Positions 1-12,100 of a stretch of 64,000 nt of DNA are shown piece by piece. This stretch comes from Peromyscus leucopus (Eukaryota; Chordata; Mammalia; Rodentia; Cricetidae), in contig NC_051068.1 in NCBI RefSeq assembly GCF_004664715.2, forward strand, positions 9,725,298 to 9,789,297. The letters run 5' to 3'. Each line of letters begins with the position of its first letter. The stretch's first letter is position 1. Made by a program: the position numbers and the translations under genes. The notes below the pieces were generated by a model. The model searched no databases. It was not told the DNA's origin and saw only the letters and a program-made list of their open reading frames with translations.

Positions 1-46
1 AAACTCTGTCTCAAAAAACAAAAACAAAAACAAAACAAACAAAAAA
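1..46 (+). mobile_element. 3' end and A-rich tail of a SINE
   Basis: The window opens with 'aaactctgtctcaaaaaac' followed by an A-rich tail broken by C, which is the 3' end of a B1/B4-type SINE on the + strand. The body lies outside the window. Confidence 0.6.
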
Positions 47-310
47 GCTAAGGTAACGTTTTAAGTTCTTTATAGTTTTAACTTTCCAGGGCCATTTTAT
101 AATTTTAGCATTTTTATTATTGTATACACCAGTGTTCATGCAATATAATATAGAGTAAAATGGTGAGGTCATTTACTTAGTGGCTGTAGTTTGAATAAGT
201 TAGAATTTTGTAGTTTTTGTATATATAATTTCAGTATAAAAACACTGATTTTTAAGATAGGCAAACTAGTAAATTCATGGTACTTATTAATCTTTATTTA
301 AAGAATTGTC

Positions 311-662
311 CAAGTTTGCTTCTCTGTTACTGTGACAAAACCCTGACCAAACCAGCTTGGCGGGGAAAAGGTTATTTCAACCCATCACCGAAGGAGGCTG
401 AGGCAGGCACTGCAGCAGAGACTGTGAATCAGCACTGTTTACTAACTTGCTCCCATAAGCTTGCTCAGCTTGCTGCTTTGTACAAAACCCAGAACCAGGG
501 GTGGCACCGCCCACAGCGAGCTGGGCCCTCCCACATCAATCTTTTATTTAAAAAAATTGCCCTACAGACATGCCCACAGGCCAATTAATGGAGGCAATTC
601 CTCATTTAAGTTCCTTCTTCCCAAATGACTCTCGTTTCTGTCAAGTTGACAAAAAAACAGTT
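311..662 (-). mobile_element. MT-like MaLR LTR
   Basis: Read on the - strand, this begins with a 'gtcaacttgaca' block and ends with a 'cacagtaacagagaag'-type block, with 'gggccca' and 'ggtggcac' motifs between. This order is typical of rodent MT-family MaLR LTRs. It is diverged and lies in a PHC3 intron. The family assignment is from memory of the consensus. A second copy of the same family is at 50815-51192. Confidence 0.6.
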
Positions 663-774
663 CAGTTGACCCTTTGGTAACTCCACACAAACACTTTTAA
701 ACTTTAACCTTCCCTTTCTTTTTCATCCCAAGATCTCTGTAAATATCACAATATGAAACATAGTCCCACTTTTG

Positions 775-928
775 TGTATATGAGTGCTCTGTCTTCATGT
801 ACACCAGAAGAGAGCATTAGTTCCCATTAACGATGGTTGTGAGCCACCATGTTGTTGCTGGGAATTGAACTCAGGACTTATGGAAGAGAAGCCAGTTCTC
901 TTAACTGTTGAGCCATCTCTACAGCTGA
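775..928 (-). mobile_element. B2-type SINE, diverged
   Basis: On the - strand it reads through a B2 head with 'gagatggctcaacagttaag', then 'aattcccagcaacaacatgg' and 'ctcttctggtgta'. It is intronic in PHC3. Confidence 0.7.
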
Positions 929-1026
929 ACATAATCAACTTTTAAAGTCCCATAGTCTTTAAAATTTTCAACACTTTAAAAGTTTCAGCTATGGGCTCCT
1001 ATAAAATCTAAAATGAGTTATATACT

Positions 1027-1192
1027 TTCTTTTTTTTTTTCCTTTGGTTTTTCAAGACAGGGTTTCTCTGTGTAGTCCTGACTGCCCTAGAACCTGCTCT
1101 ATAGACCAGGCTTGCTTCAAATTTAGAGATCCACCTGCCTCTGCCTCCCAATTGCTGGGATTAAAGGCATGTGCCACCACCACCTGGCTACT
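1027..1192 (-). mobile_element. B1 SINE
   Basis: A poly-T start at 1030-1040 is followed by 'caagacagggtttctctgtg' and ends with 'gggattaaaggcatgtgcc'. This is a near full-length B1 in reverse orientation, inserted in a PHC3 intron. Confidence 0.9.
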
Positions 1193-1572
1193 TTCTTATT
1201 CTAAAAGGGGAGAACTAGGGACTTGTAACAGTCAGATCAAAGCAAACCCCAAACCTAACAGTGTTAATAGCTCAGTGTCTGATGTCTGTGACTACTCATG
1301 ATCCTCCAGGCTTCCAAGGGCTCCGGTAGCCTAGCCTCTTCATTTTGTTTCAAGCTGACAAAAACTAAGCAGCACAAGGATCAACTGTGGTTTGATTTGG
1401 ACTGGTTCTGTAATCAGAATTTCCAAACAATAGCTTGTGATTTATTAAAATATCTTATTATCTTCCCTGGTAAGTTACTGCATTGATGATTGTTTCCAGA
1501 CCATTTCTCCTCTTTGCTGCCAATCCTCCTGTGATTTCAAATCTGTAGGGAAATAAAAACCATTCCTCACTG

Positions 1573-2830
1573 TGGAAGTTTGAGTGTAATTGGTCCCCAT
1601 AATCTCATAGGGAGTGACACCATTTGGAGGTGTGGCTTTGTTGGAGCAGGTATGGTCTTGTTGGAGGAAGGGTGTCACTGGCCTCACTTTGAGGCCTCAT
1701 ATATGCTCAAGCCACACTCAGTGTCAATCCACTTCTTATTGCCTGCAAGATGTAGAACTCTCAGCTACCTCTCCAGCACCATGTCTGCCTGCATGCCACC
1801 ATGTCCCACCATGATGATAATGGACTGAACCTCTAAAACTATAAGCTATCACCTCAGTTTAATGTTTTCCTTTATAAGACTTGCCATGGTCATGGTGTCC
1901 TTCATAGCAATAGAAACTCCAATTAAGGCAGAAGTTGGTACCAGGGACTGGGGTATTGCTGTGATAGGCCTGATCATATTTTTGTTTGGAGGAACTTGGA
2001 TTTAGTGCTTTGGCTTATGAAAGCTGTGGAATGCTTTAAGCACTGCTCAATGGGCCATTCTATTAGAAGCATGGAAGACAGGTGCTAAGAATTATTTGAA
2101 CTGTCAGGAGAATTTTAGTATGTTGCCTAGAGATCATTCTTGTGATATTTGGTGAAGAAAGTGGCTGCTTTTTGCCCTTGTCTGAAGAGTCTGCCTGAGG
2201 CTAAAGTGAAGAGTATTAATTCTGTTGGCAGAGGAAATCTCAAAACATCCTAGTGTAGACTCTGTCGTGTGGTTATTAGTGGTAATATAATGAAATATCA
2301 CAAGAATAATCCTGTGCCATTATAAGGTGAAAGTATGTGATCTGCTTTTTTGTTTGTTTGTTTTTTTGTTTATTTTATAGGGCATTACAGTTAGATTGCA
2401 TGAATCTCAGAAGAGACTTTGAACTTTAGACTTTTAAATATTGTTGAGATTGTGATAGACTATGGAGACTTCTGAAATTGACTAAATGCATTTTGCATTA
2501 TGATATTGTTCCAGGCTTATGGGGGCTAGGGAGTGAAATGTAGTTTGAGTGTAATTGGTCCCCATAATCTCATAGGGAGGGGCACTAGTAGAAGGTGTGA
2601 CTTTGTTGGAGTGGGTGTGATCTTGCTGGAGGAAGTGTGTCACTGTGGAGGTAGGTTTTGAGGTTTCATATATGCTCAAGCCATGCCCAGTGTCTCAGTC
2701 CACTTCCTGTTTTCTGCAAGGTTTAGAACTCTTGGCTACCTTTCAGCACCATGTGTGCCTGCAGGCCACCATGTCCCATTATGATGATGATGGACCAAAT
2801 CTTTGAAATTCATAGACAGTCTGAAGCAAA
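1573..2830 (+). mobile_element. ORR1-like MaLR element: LTR, short internal region, LTR
   Basis: Two related LTR segments lie in direct orientation at about 1575-1927 and 2536-2830. Both carry 'gtttgagtgtaattggtccc' and 'cagcaccatg'. Between them is about 600 bp beginning 'gaagttggtaccagggactg', which resembles the MaLR internal region just downstream of the LTR. This LTR-internal-LTR order supports a single truncated MaLR insertion rather than two independent solo LTRs. No open reading frame is preserved. ORR1 as the family is inferred from remembered consensus. Confidence 0.65.
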
Positions 2831-2994
2831 ACTTTGAGCAACCTGCAGAATGGCTTCTTGGTAGTTCCACCAGTGAGTGGTTGAGTGAGTTCTGTCTCTC
2901 TGGTACAGACTTTCCAAGATGTTCAGGTGAAAATGATATTCCTGTGAGTTAGAACATCAAATTATAAGGACACAGATAAATGTTAGGTTTTGGG

Positions 2995-3300
2995 AAGGGG
3001 CAATTTTTTTTTTTTTAATTTTTTTAGAAAGTACATTTTGAGTTTATTCTTTGAGAATTCCATACATGCATATACTATGTTTGGATTAAATGTACTCTGT
3101 CTTCTCCCCTTCCCCTTTTCCCAGACAGCTTTCCCATCATTTCTCTCTCTCAACTTTGTGTTCCCCACCCCCAACCCTGAGTTCACTTGGAGCATGGGTG
3201 TCCCACTAGGGGCCACATACCTGAGAAAAAAATGACTCTCCTTCTCCAGAAACTATCTGCTGATGATTGCTCCACAGCTGGGATCCTAGGAAAGGGGCAA
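2995..3300 (-). mobile_element. LINE-1 3' UTR fragment
   Basis: T-rich at the left, then a C/T-rich stretch with 'ggagcatgggtgtcccacta' and 'tgactctccttctccagaaa'. This matches the reverse complement of the rodent Lx-type L1 3' end that also appears forward at 27.5-28.3 kb and 55.5-56.3 kb. Confidence 0.6.
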
Positions 3301-3407
3301 TTTTCATTTTACTTACGTTCAGATAAATGCATCTACATTATGACTGAATCAGTGACCTTTGCATACATACCAAAGTAGTTTTGAGAGTTTCCTATCAATG
3401 GCCACTG

Positions 3408-3485
3408 TAGTGCTGACGATGTAGAACATTTCCCCGGGGTGTGAGAGGCCCTAGGTTTGATTCCCTTGCACCACATACAAAACAC
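3408..3485 (+). mobile_element. ID-like SINE fragment, old
   Basis: A degenerate tRNA-derived box B-like segment, 'aggtttgattcccttgcacc', follows a worn head. This is a weak match to ID/B4 elements. Confidence 0.35.
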
Positions 3486-3677
3486 AAAGCACTGAAAGCC
3501 GCTTGTTGGCTTGTAATTTCATTAGTAAAGATGGTGTACTTGGGCTCTGCCGGGCTGGCTGTGACTCGGCAGTGTGTTTCGCGGTAGTTCTCCCTCCATC
3601 AATGACCGCATGCTCTCCTCCTCTCCTCTAGTGCACTGGAGGTGACTGGCCGTGCCCCTGCCATGTCACTGTAGGGT

Positions 3678-3890
3678 CTTTGTCTTCATCCTTTTCCCGA
3701 GAATGCACCCTCCATGTCCGCGCAGTCCACCCTCATCCAACAGACTTTGTCTCATCCTTTTCCCGAGAACGCACCCTCCATGTCCGCTCAGTCCACCCTC
3801 ATCCAACAGACTTTGTCTTCATCCTTTTCCCGAGAATGCACCCTCCATGTCTGCGCAGTCCACCCTCATCCAACGGACTTTGTCTTCAGA
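3678..3890 (+). repeat. Minisatellite, 66/67-bp unit, 3.2 copies
   Basis: Units start at 3678, 3745 and 3811, with a partial fourth at 3878, giving spacings of 67, 66 and 67. Each carries 'catccttttcccgagaa' and 'caccctcatccaac' with few differences. The 66-bp unit lacks one T. The array stays open in several frames, but the mixed 66/67 period breaks any constant frame, so I do not call it coding. It is intronic in PHC3. Confidence 0.9.
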
Positions 3891-4074
3891 GTATAGAAAA
3901 AGCACACGTGCTGCTTGCTGCTGAACGTTTAGTTAGCGCAGGACGTTCTTTTTCCTTTTCCATTTATTGTGCCTTGGCATAATAGGGTGGGTTTTAGGTC
4001 TCACCGAAATCTTTGAGTACTTATGTGTTTTAGTACTCTGAGTTCTTTGTATTTTATTTGTTGTTTTCAAGTGT

Positions 4075-4256
4075 GTGGGTATTTTGCATGCATGCATGTA
4101 TGTCTGTGTACTGCTTGGTGCCTTCAGAGGCAGAAGAGGGTTTGGGTCCCTTGGAATGGGTGTTATGGATGGAAGTGAGCTGCCATTTAGGAGTTGAACC
4201 CTAGTCCTCTGGAAGAGCAGCCAGTGCGCTTAACCACTGAGCCATCTCTCCAGCCC
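4075..4256 (-). mobile_element. B2-type SINE
   Basis: On the - strand it begins 'ggggctggagagatggctca', continues 'taagcgcactggctgctctt', and ends with a 'gcatgcatgcaaaata'-type tail region. It is moderately diverged. Confidence 0.8.
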
Positions 4257-5070
4257 CAGTACTCTTAGTTCTTATGTGGAAACTGTGAAATGGAACAGGC
4301 ATCCATGTACTAGTTACTTCAGTTCTTTGGGAAAAGTCATGAAGATTGAGCTGTTTGCCTTAGGTGCTGTGCCTGAAGCAAGAGATAGGAATGAAGGAGA
4401 GCAATTTGGGTTTGGTTTGGGGTTGGGGTTAAAACTAGCATTTTTACTTAGCAGGGAGCACCCTAGAAAATACACCAGTAGTCAGGCATTATGGGACTGC
4501 TTAAGATTTTAAAAGCAGAATTAATTTTATTTAACATTAAAAGGAACTGCTTTATAAATTGACAATACATATATTTATAAAATTGGTCATACACTACAGA
4601 TCTCTTAGGTAAATATTTTACATGTCTCATTAAAATCAAACATACAAACATTTTTCCCTTTTGAAGCCATTCTCCTCTCCAATAGGAATTGAAAGGGTTC
4701 CTTGCTGTGAATCTTCATAGCATGGTGTACCAAGTTCCTATCCCACGTTCTGCTTTTTGAAAATATCCCTTCTGGTGGACACTCACCTTCATTTCTCAGT
4801 GTTTAGAAATCACATATTGTTGTTTGTACATTTTAGACATGCTGGATTCTTAGCAAAACTAACCTATGCTTATTTGTATAAATGTATTTGTTGTATAGAA
4901 AAAAACAAACATCATTGTTCTGAGAAACAAGGAACTAGTAGGAACCCAGCCAGAGTGGCTCTGGGTCCAAAGAAGGTGAAGTCCTGGTCTGACAGTGTTG
5001 TGTAACTAGAATTAGAGGCGGAAAGAAATTTGACACACTCAGATTTTTTACCTTTTCCCTTCTTTTTTAG

Positions 5071-5185
5071 AGACATTAGAAGAAATGGATAGTGAGTTGC
5101 TCAAGTGTGAGTTCTGTGGAAAAATGGGATATCCTAATGAATTTTTACGGTCAAAACGGTTCTGTACTATGTCATGTGCCAAAAG
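5071..5185 (+). CDS. Phc3: PHC3 exon with FCS zinc-finger core
   Basis: 115 bp, preceded by 'ccttcttttttag' and followed by the donor 'gtatgt'. It starts two bases into a codon and ends with AG of an Arg codon completed by the next exon. It encodes [19 protein letters not shown] and, after a short stretch, [13 protein letters not shown], which supplies the four zinc-binding cysteines. Earlier PHC3 exons are not visible in 1-5070. Confidence 0.96.
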
Positions 5186-8100
5186 GTATGTTGGTGTTCT
5201 TGGATTTACTTAGGGAGAACCAGGAACTTTTGCAGAAAGTAAAGACTCAGTTACAGTTGAGCTTTGGTTGGAGTTAGCTGTGGTAACACAGGGAAGGTTA
5301 GGTGCCATCGGCAGCCACTTACTCTGGGTCTCATTACTAGAATTTGCTAAGTGATAATTACGCACTAATATTCAGTTTCATAGTATATGCTCATGAAGCA
5401 GCAGTCATCTGGTGCAGGACATGCTGTGGAGAATCTCTCCTATAGCATGATAAGTATGATAGAAAATGTTTTGTGTTTTAAAAATCACAACTAATTAACT
5501 TTCAAAATTAATTAGTAGTTAATTTTAAAATTAATTTGTTTTTATGTAGGATCTTGCTATATAGCTCTGGCTGGCCTGGATTTACTGTGAATACCAGGCT
5601 GGTCTCCAGGATTCTGTGGTCCTCCTGTTTCTGCTTCCCAGTTACTGGGATCATAGCCGTATACCACCATGCCCGTATACTACCACTTTACACTAGTCTG
5701 TAAAGATTAATAAAGGGACTGGAGAGATAGCTTAGCAGCTAAGAAAACTTGGTCCTCTTTCAGAAGACCTAGGTATGCTTTAGGCTGATTATTTTGAAAT
5801 TTATATTCTTTTAAAAAGCCAGTGAATTTCTTGCTTGAACATAACGTTTTGTGTAGTTGCCACAGAACTACCTTTAGTGAGAATAATAGAAGTAAGTTTC
5901 CTTCAGAAGCAGATGCATCACTTCAGTGCATTACTCAAATGTTTATTCATGATTAATGGTAGGTCTATAGTAAGATTATGGAGGATTTTTTTTTTTTTTA
6001 TTATGTATACAGTGTTCCGTCTGCATGTATGCCTGCAGGCCAGAAGAGGGCACCAGATCTCATTACAGATGATTGTGAGCCACCATGTGATTGCTGGGAA
6101 TTGAACTCAGAATCTTTGGAAGAGCAGCCAGTGTTCTTAACCACTGAGCCATCTCTCCAGCCCAAGATTATGGAGGATTTATGTTTTAGCTTGAATTTTA
6201 GTCTGCATAAAACATGTGACGGAACAGTAGCTCTCTCATGCTGGTTAAAAACGCTTGTCAGTTTGGGAAATAGTCTGTCTTTCAGGATATTCTAATATAA
6301 TAACCTCTTGATTGTTTAGAAGTCTATCAGGACACTTAGCGTCTGCTTCAGTGAGCCTCCTTCGGGCAGGGATTCCAGCACAGTGAAGCATGGCCGAAAG
6401 AGCAAGGGAGAGAGCCGAGTCAGGTCAGGTCAGGGAAGTGCTGTTGCTGCTGACATGGCTGCTTAGTGTCAGGCTTGGAGAGCTAAACAGACAAGGACTA
6501 ACTTACTGTGTAAGCCTTGTCACCTGACGCCCACGGATAAACCCATATGAACACAGCAGGACTTCCTGCGTTATTTCAGTGGCTCTCAGGTACATTTGCA
6601 GCTTTAGAGGACAAATAGTCTATTAATTCTCACAGTATTACTTACTTCCAGCCCTGATATTTTCATCAAACATAGATAAGCAAAATTACATGTATTATTC
6701 TAGAATAGTTATCAGTAACAAAAGTAATATGTGTGTTTTGCCTCTAAGAATATATGTGCACCGTGTGTGTGCCTGATGTGGAAGCCAGAAGAGGGCATTG
6801 GATTCCCTAGAACTGGGGTTCAGGCAGTTGTGAGCCTCCACTGTGTGCTGAGAACCAAACCCTGGTCTCCACATGTGTATGTGTCTGCACATGTATGTGT
6901 TCCTGTACCTGCACATACTTATATGCATACTCCTTTCACTAAAAACAATAAGACAAAACAAAACCCCAAATATATTACTTGTAAAATAGTTTAATTAAGC
7001 ATTGGAAATATTTATTACAAAGTATCTCTTCTGTAACCATGAATTTTCTTGCTGCTTGGAAAATTACCGTCTGCATTTTGCAGGTTTCTCATTATTCTTC
7101 TATAATCAGGAGAAAATACCATTACTTTGTTAAAGGCGTCCAGTGTTATGTTGAGAGATATTTTATGATATACACAGAGGCCATTTTTGACCTGTAGGAT
7201 AAATAAATCCATTCAGTAAGGTAGAAGTACTTTGTGAGGTATTACAGTCCTTAATAATTGTCTAGTTTATTAACTGTGCCACAGTTTTACTTTAAAGTTA
7301 AAGCTGAATTCTGAATGAGGTGTCCCATATATTCCTTAATTTTTCTTTCTTGAATTTCTTAGGTACAATGTTAGCTGTTCTAAAAAGTTTGCACTTAGTC
7401 GTTGGAATCGTAAGCCTGATAATCAGAGTCTTGGGCATCGGGGCCGTCGTCCAAGTGGCCCTGAAGGGACAGCAAGAGAACATATCCTTAGGCAGGTCTG
7501 TAGAAAGCTTGCTTCAATGTACAATGTCCTTTTCAGAAATTCAAGGAAAGTGCAATGCTGTATTTTACTTTACTGCATTTTCCAGCTTCCAATTACTTAT
7601 CCATCTGCAGAAGAAGACTTGGCTTCTCATGAAGACTCTGTGCCCTCTGCTATGACAACTCGTCTGCGCAGGCAGAGTGAGCGGGAAAGAGAACGTGAGC
7701 TTCGAGATGTGAGAATTAGGAAAATGCCTGAGAACAGTGACGTGCTCCCAGGGGCACAGACAGAGCCCTCTATATGGACGGTTGATGATGTCTGGGCCTT
7801 CATCCATTCTCTGCCTGGTATGTGACTCACCACACTAGCCTGGATGGTTTTCTTATGCCTTCACAAGAACATGATGTTAAATCTATCCACACCTTTGCCA
7901 TTAAAGGCTAGAGAAACTGTGTGTAAATTAAATGGTGTTTGCTATTGAAATGTGAAATCTGCTTCCTCTTACTTATCCCTTCACATGACTGTGTACTCTT
8001 TCATACCCCCAAATCAATACAAATGGACTAGTCCTGCTGTTGCTCTGGCACTCCAGCTGGTGGATGGTGAGGTTCTGTCTTCTCCAGCCTGATTCTTTCG

Positions 8101-9142
8101 AGAGGGCAGAAGAGTGAGTCAGACATTTCTCCCCTTCTGCTTCTTTATTTTCTAATCATTTTCCTCTCCACTTCCTCAGCTAACCCTTTTTGAAACAGAA
8201 ACAAGACAGACTATATTTAGTGTGTGTGTATTTTTGAATGCTAATCAACACTATAGAATAGACAAACTTCTGTTTCTGTCTAAGACGATCCATCCATTCT
8301 AACTCTGAGGGTACACTCCTTATGCCCACCTGCTCTCTGGTACTTCCCCACCGGCTCCAGCCTCTGTTCACTTTAAGCAAGTGTCTTTGCGGCGGCCAGA
8401 GATGGTATGGCCTTTGCTTACAATGAGACCCACACTAAATGTATGTTTGGACAGTGTATTTCTTTTTAACTTGTAAAACTCTGGTCTTTTGAACCTAGAA
8501 AATGAGATTTTAAAAATGTGTTCCCTTCTTGTCTCATTGTGAGTTGTACCATTCTCTTTCTTTAAGCTTTCTAGAAGAGTGCATCTCACTTGGGTTATTA
8601 TCAGACACCTTTTTAAAAACATAAGTCTTTATTGATTCTTTGGGAATTTCACACCATGTACTCCGATCCTGCTCATCTCCCGTCTCTCCATATTGAGCTA
8701 GCTATTGAGATGTTGTTGCTGTCTTCCTTTGAAGGTAACCAAAGTTTCAGAAGCAAACTTAGAGTTGAAGGAAATAAATTTAGAAATAGTAATTTAAAAA
8801 CTGCCATTCTAAATTTTACCTTATATACTGAACTATGAAATTTTTTTACTGTATCACAGCTTTTCTAAATGCAAAATTTTTAACACAAGATATTTTTAAC
8901 AAATTTATTTTAACAAATTTTTAACAAAACATTGTTTAAAGGATATACATTTCATATAAATTTATAAGTATCTGCATAAAGAAACTAAGGTGTAAGCCGG
9001 GCGGTGGTGGCGCACGCCTTTAATCCCAGCACTCGGGAGGCAGAGCCAGGCGGATCTCTGTGAGTTCGAGGCTAGCCTGGGCTACCAAGTGAGTTCCAGG
9101 AAAGGCGCAAAGCTACATAGAGAAACCCTGTCTCGAAAAAAC

Positions 9143-9176
<34 letters not shown>

Positions 9177-12100
9177 AACTAAGGTGTATGTTAATAGCTG
9201 AGCAGTATGTTTAGACTCTGCTTTAAACGTGGTCTCTTAGGGGTTAGTGAACCTTCACTGATGATTGTTTTAGTATTGAAGGAAATAGAACTGAATTTTA
9301 GTTTTGGACCAGTCAGCTGTCTTAACGCTGGAGTCCACCCACCCTGAATACCCAGGACAGGCGTGTTTGGCCCTCCTCATAGTCTGGTTTCCTAAGAGGA
9401 ATGTAGTATGTCTGTGAGCCTGGGTTCTTCCTAGGGCAGCGGTGTCTTTCCCTTTGGGTAGGGGAGTTGCTGTATAGTCGTCTAGTGAAATTAGTTGTCC
9501 CAGATGACCAGCAAATTGTCCTTACTGCTGAGCCGTGGATTACTTCAAGTGTTGTTTTGATGGCAGTTTTCCCAGCATCGAGGTGTTGCCCTAGTCTGGA
9601 CTGCTTCATTAGGTCAGAACTTTGCCTTGCTCCTCCTTCACTGGAGTCCAGCAGTCATAACCCCAAACTGGACATTCTTGTCTTACTGAGTTCATACAGA
9701 TCATTAAGAAGAGACGGCCTCGGTTGGTTCTATTTAGTCCGTCTGTCCATCCTGACTCCCTCTCTCGCTTCCTCCCTCTTCTCCTTCCTTCTTCTCTTCC
9801 TCCTACCCTCCCTCCCTGTGTTCTGCCCTCCTTACTGATGAAATGGGGGCATTTCTGAATTGCTTTTGCAGACCAAATAATCCATTTGTGCAATCACTTA
9901 TTGCCTTTCCAAAGTTTTCCTCAGAGTATCTTAGGGTAAATCTTATACTAGAAAAATATGTTTCTCTTACTTTCTGCCTCTCTGGTATTTTTAAATAACT
10001 TTCTGAGCTTCTTCAGGCAGTTTCTTTTTCCTGAGTATTTTGAGAACCTTTTTCATAGTAGGAAAAGCTTATATATTTTATATTTTGTGATCTCTTACAT
10101 TTTCTTTCCAGGTAGGATGAGCTTCCTTGTAATCAGGGCACCTGTATTTACTCCTGGATTTCTGTTATCTTTGTGTTATCATGTTATTAAATACCCATTG
10201 GGACTATGTTAAAGCTTCCAAGTAGCAAATTCATATCTCAGAGCTGTTATCAGAGTGAAAAGTAACAGAACCTGGGGTGCATTGGAAGCTCTCCACGAAA
10301 CACTTCTGGTTTCCACTAATAGCAGGTTATCTTGTATATTACCCCTTAGTGACCTGTCCTTTTGAAGAGATCATTCTATACTCATCTGTGAACCCACAGA
10401 TTGATTTCTCTGTAGGAATGTAAAGTAAGAATTATTTCTTTAAAGTATAACTTTATTGTCTTTGGGGACATGTTTATTCTGCAGTATTGAGTGGCACTTG
10501 GTGTCTTTCTTACAACTTGAGTGAAGTCAGTTTGTGCATAGAATGTTTTGATTTAGATTATAAAGTGGGAGAAGTGACTATGGACACTGGAAAGTTGAGG
10601 TGAGATAGGAGCATGGCCAGTGCCTTACTTAGAGCTCTGCATTCGGACAGGGGGAGTGAGGCAGCCGAGCTGCAGTCAGTGAGGGCGTCAGGAACTCAGT
10701 GTGAGCTGCAGTCAGGAGGGCGTCAGTGTGAGCTGCAGTCAGTGAGGGCGTCAGGTAGAGTGTGAGCTGCAGTCAGTGAGGGCGTCAGGTACTCACAGAA
10801 CTTTTACTCTGAGTATCTTGAATACTTAAACTAAAAACCATCTTGTTTTTCGTTGAGTTTCTGGATGTGCACTTGTTTGTCCTCCACCTCTCCTTTCTGT
10901 AAGTCACTGTATTTTCTCATTTCTGTGCTTCTGATACTTTTTATGCTTGGCTTGAGAAAACAACTAAAAATGATGATAATATATGTTATTAATCACGCTG
11001 TTTCCCAATACACTTTAAAACTATTTTGCCAATGCCTTTACTGTCTGCCTGCAAGCAGACATCTCGAAGAGACCCCAGTCAAGAGGAATGAGAGCATGCT
11101 GATGTTTCCTCCTGGAGCTCCTTGTTTCTATTCCCAAATGTAGCTCTTGTGGTCCTCACTCTCCTTAGTCCTGATTTCTGAATCTAAGTAAGCCTATCCT
11201 TTCTCTCTCTTCTTTCCTTCCCTGGTTCTTATAAGTAAGACTGGAGAGAAGAACGTTAGTTCTTCCATAAAAGAAGGATGAAGTCAGTTTTGTTGAGAGC
11301 TACCTCTGGGAAAAGAAAAAGGGCTATCCTATGGTGAGTAATCCTGTTTCATCTATATGGTTTCTTAGGTGTGGTACATGGGCAAAGCCATACAAATTTT
11401 ATACAGGATTTTGAAATATAAATTTTTGAAAGTCTGAGAAATTACCAGAATAGAGAAATTGAAAAGCTGGCTGCTTTATAAAACCCAGTGGAGAGAGAAA
11501 TGACCGTCGTCAGTGAGGCACACTGAGGACAATGATGGCCACACAAGTGAACACATGAGCGAAACATGTTACTGCCACAGATAGCTCTCCACAGTGGATG
11601 GCACCTCTCCAGTCCATCATATCTTCCCTCGTCCTTATGTAAATGAATGTATGAGTGCTGCACTGTAGTGCTTCGGGGGTGCTCCTGGGTCTGTAAGGAA
11701 GGCCTTGTTATCTCAGTACCAGCTAGAGGAGGACATTTACAGTGGAGAGGAGAATCAGCCCAGCATAACTGTTGGAGTCCAAGGTGCAGATTAACCATTT
11801 CCTTTTCTTATCATCTGTTTCTGTGATTCCCCTTGAAATACTGATTGAATACAAAAAGGCTGTAAAAATGTTAGATTTTGTTCTTAAGCTAACTTTTATA
11901 ATTTTACTATTGTAAGGAAGCATTCTTGTTCTTGCATTCTCTCCCCTTTGGGCTCCTTAGTTCATTCCCTAACTTTGAGGTCTTTTTCCCATGATAGGGA
12001 ATGATTGGGTATTTTGGTAGGCCATAGAACAGTCGGGTTCAGGTGGCAAGAGTCTGCTTTAAGTTGAAGCAGGAGATTGTCCTGCAGCTTCATGATTTCA

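Noticed and set aside
3652..3982. Three overlapping open frames through the 66/67-bp array
   Set aside because: Repeat translation; the unit with 66 bases shifts register relative to the 67-base units, and no splice context links it to PHC3.
1..5070. An additional upstream PHC3 exon
   Set aside because: I looked for AG-bounded segments continuing the PHC3 frame before [10 protein letters not shown] and found none; the region is LTR, LINE, SINE and unique intron sequence.
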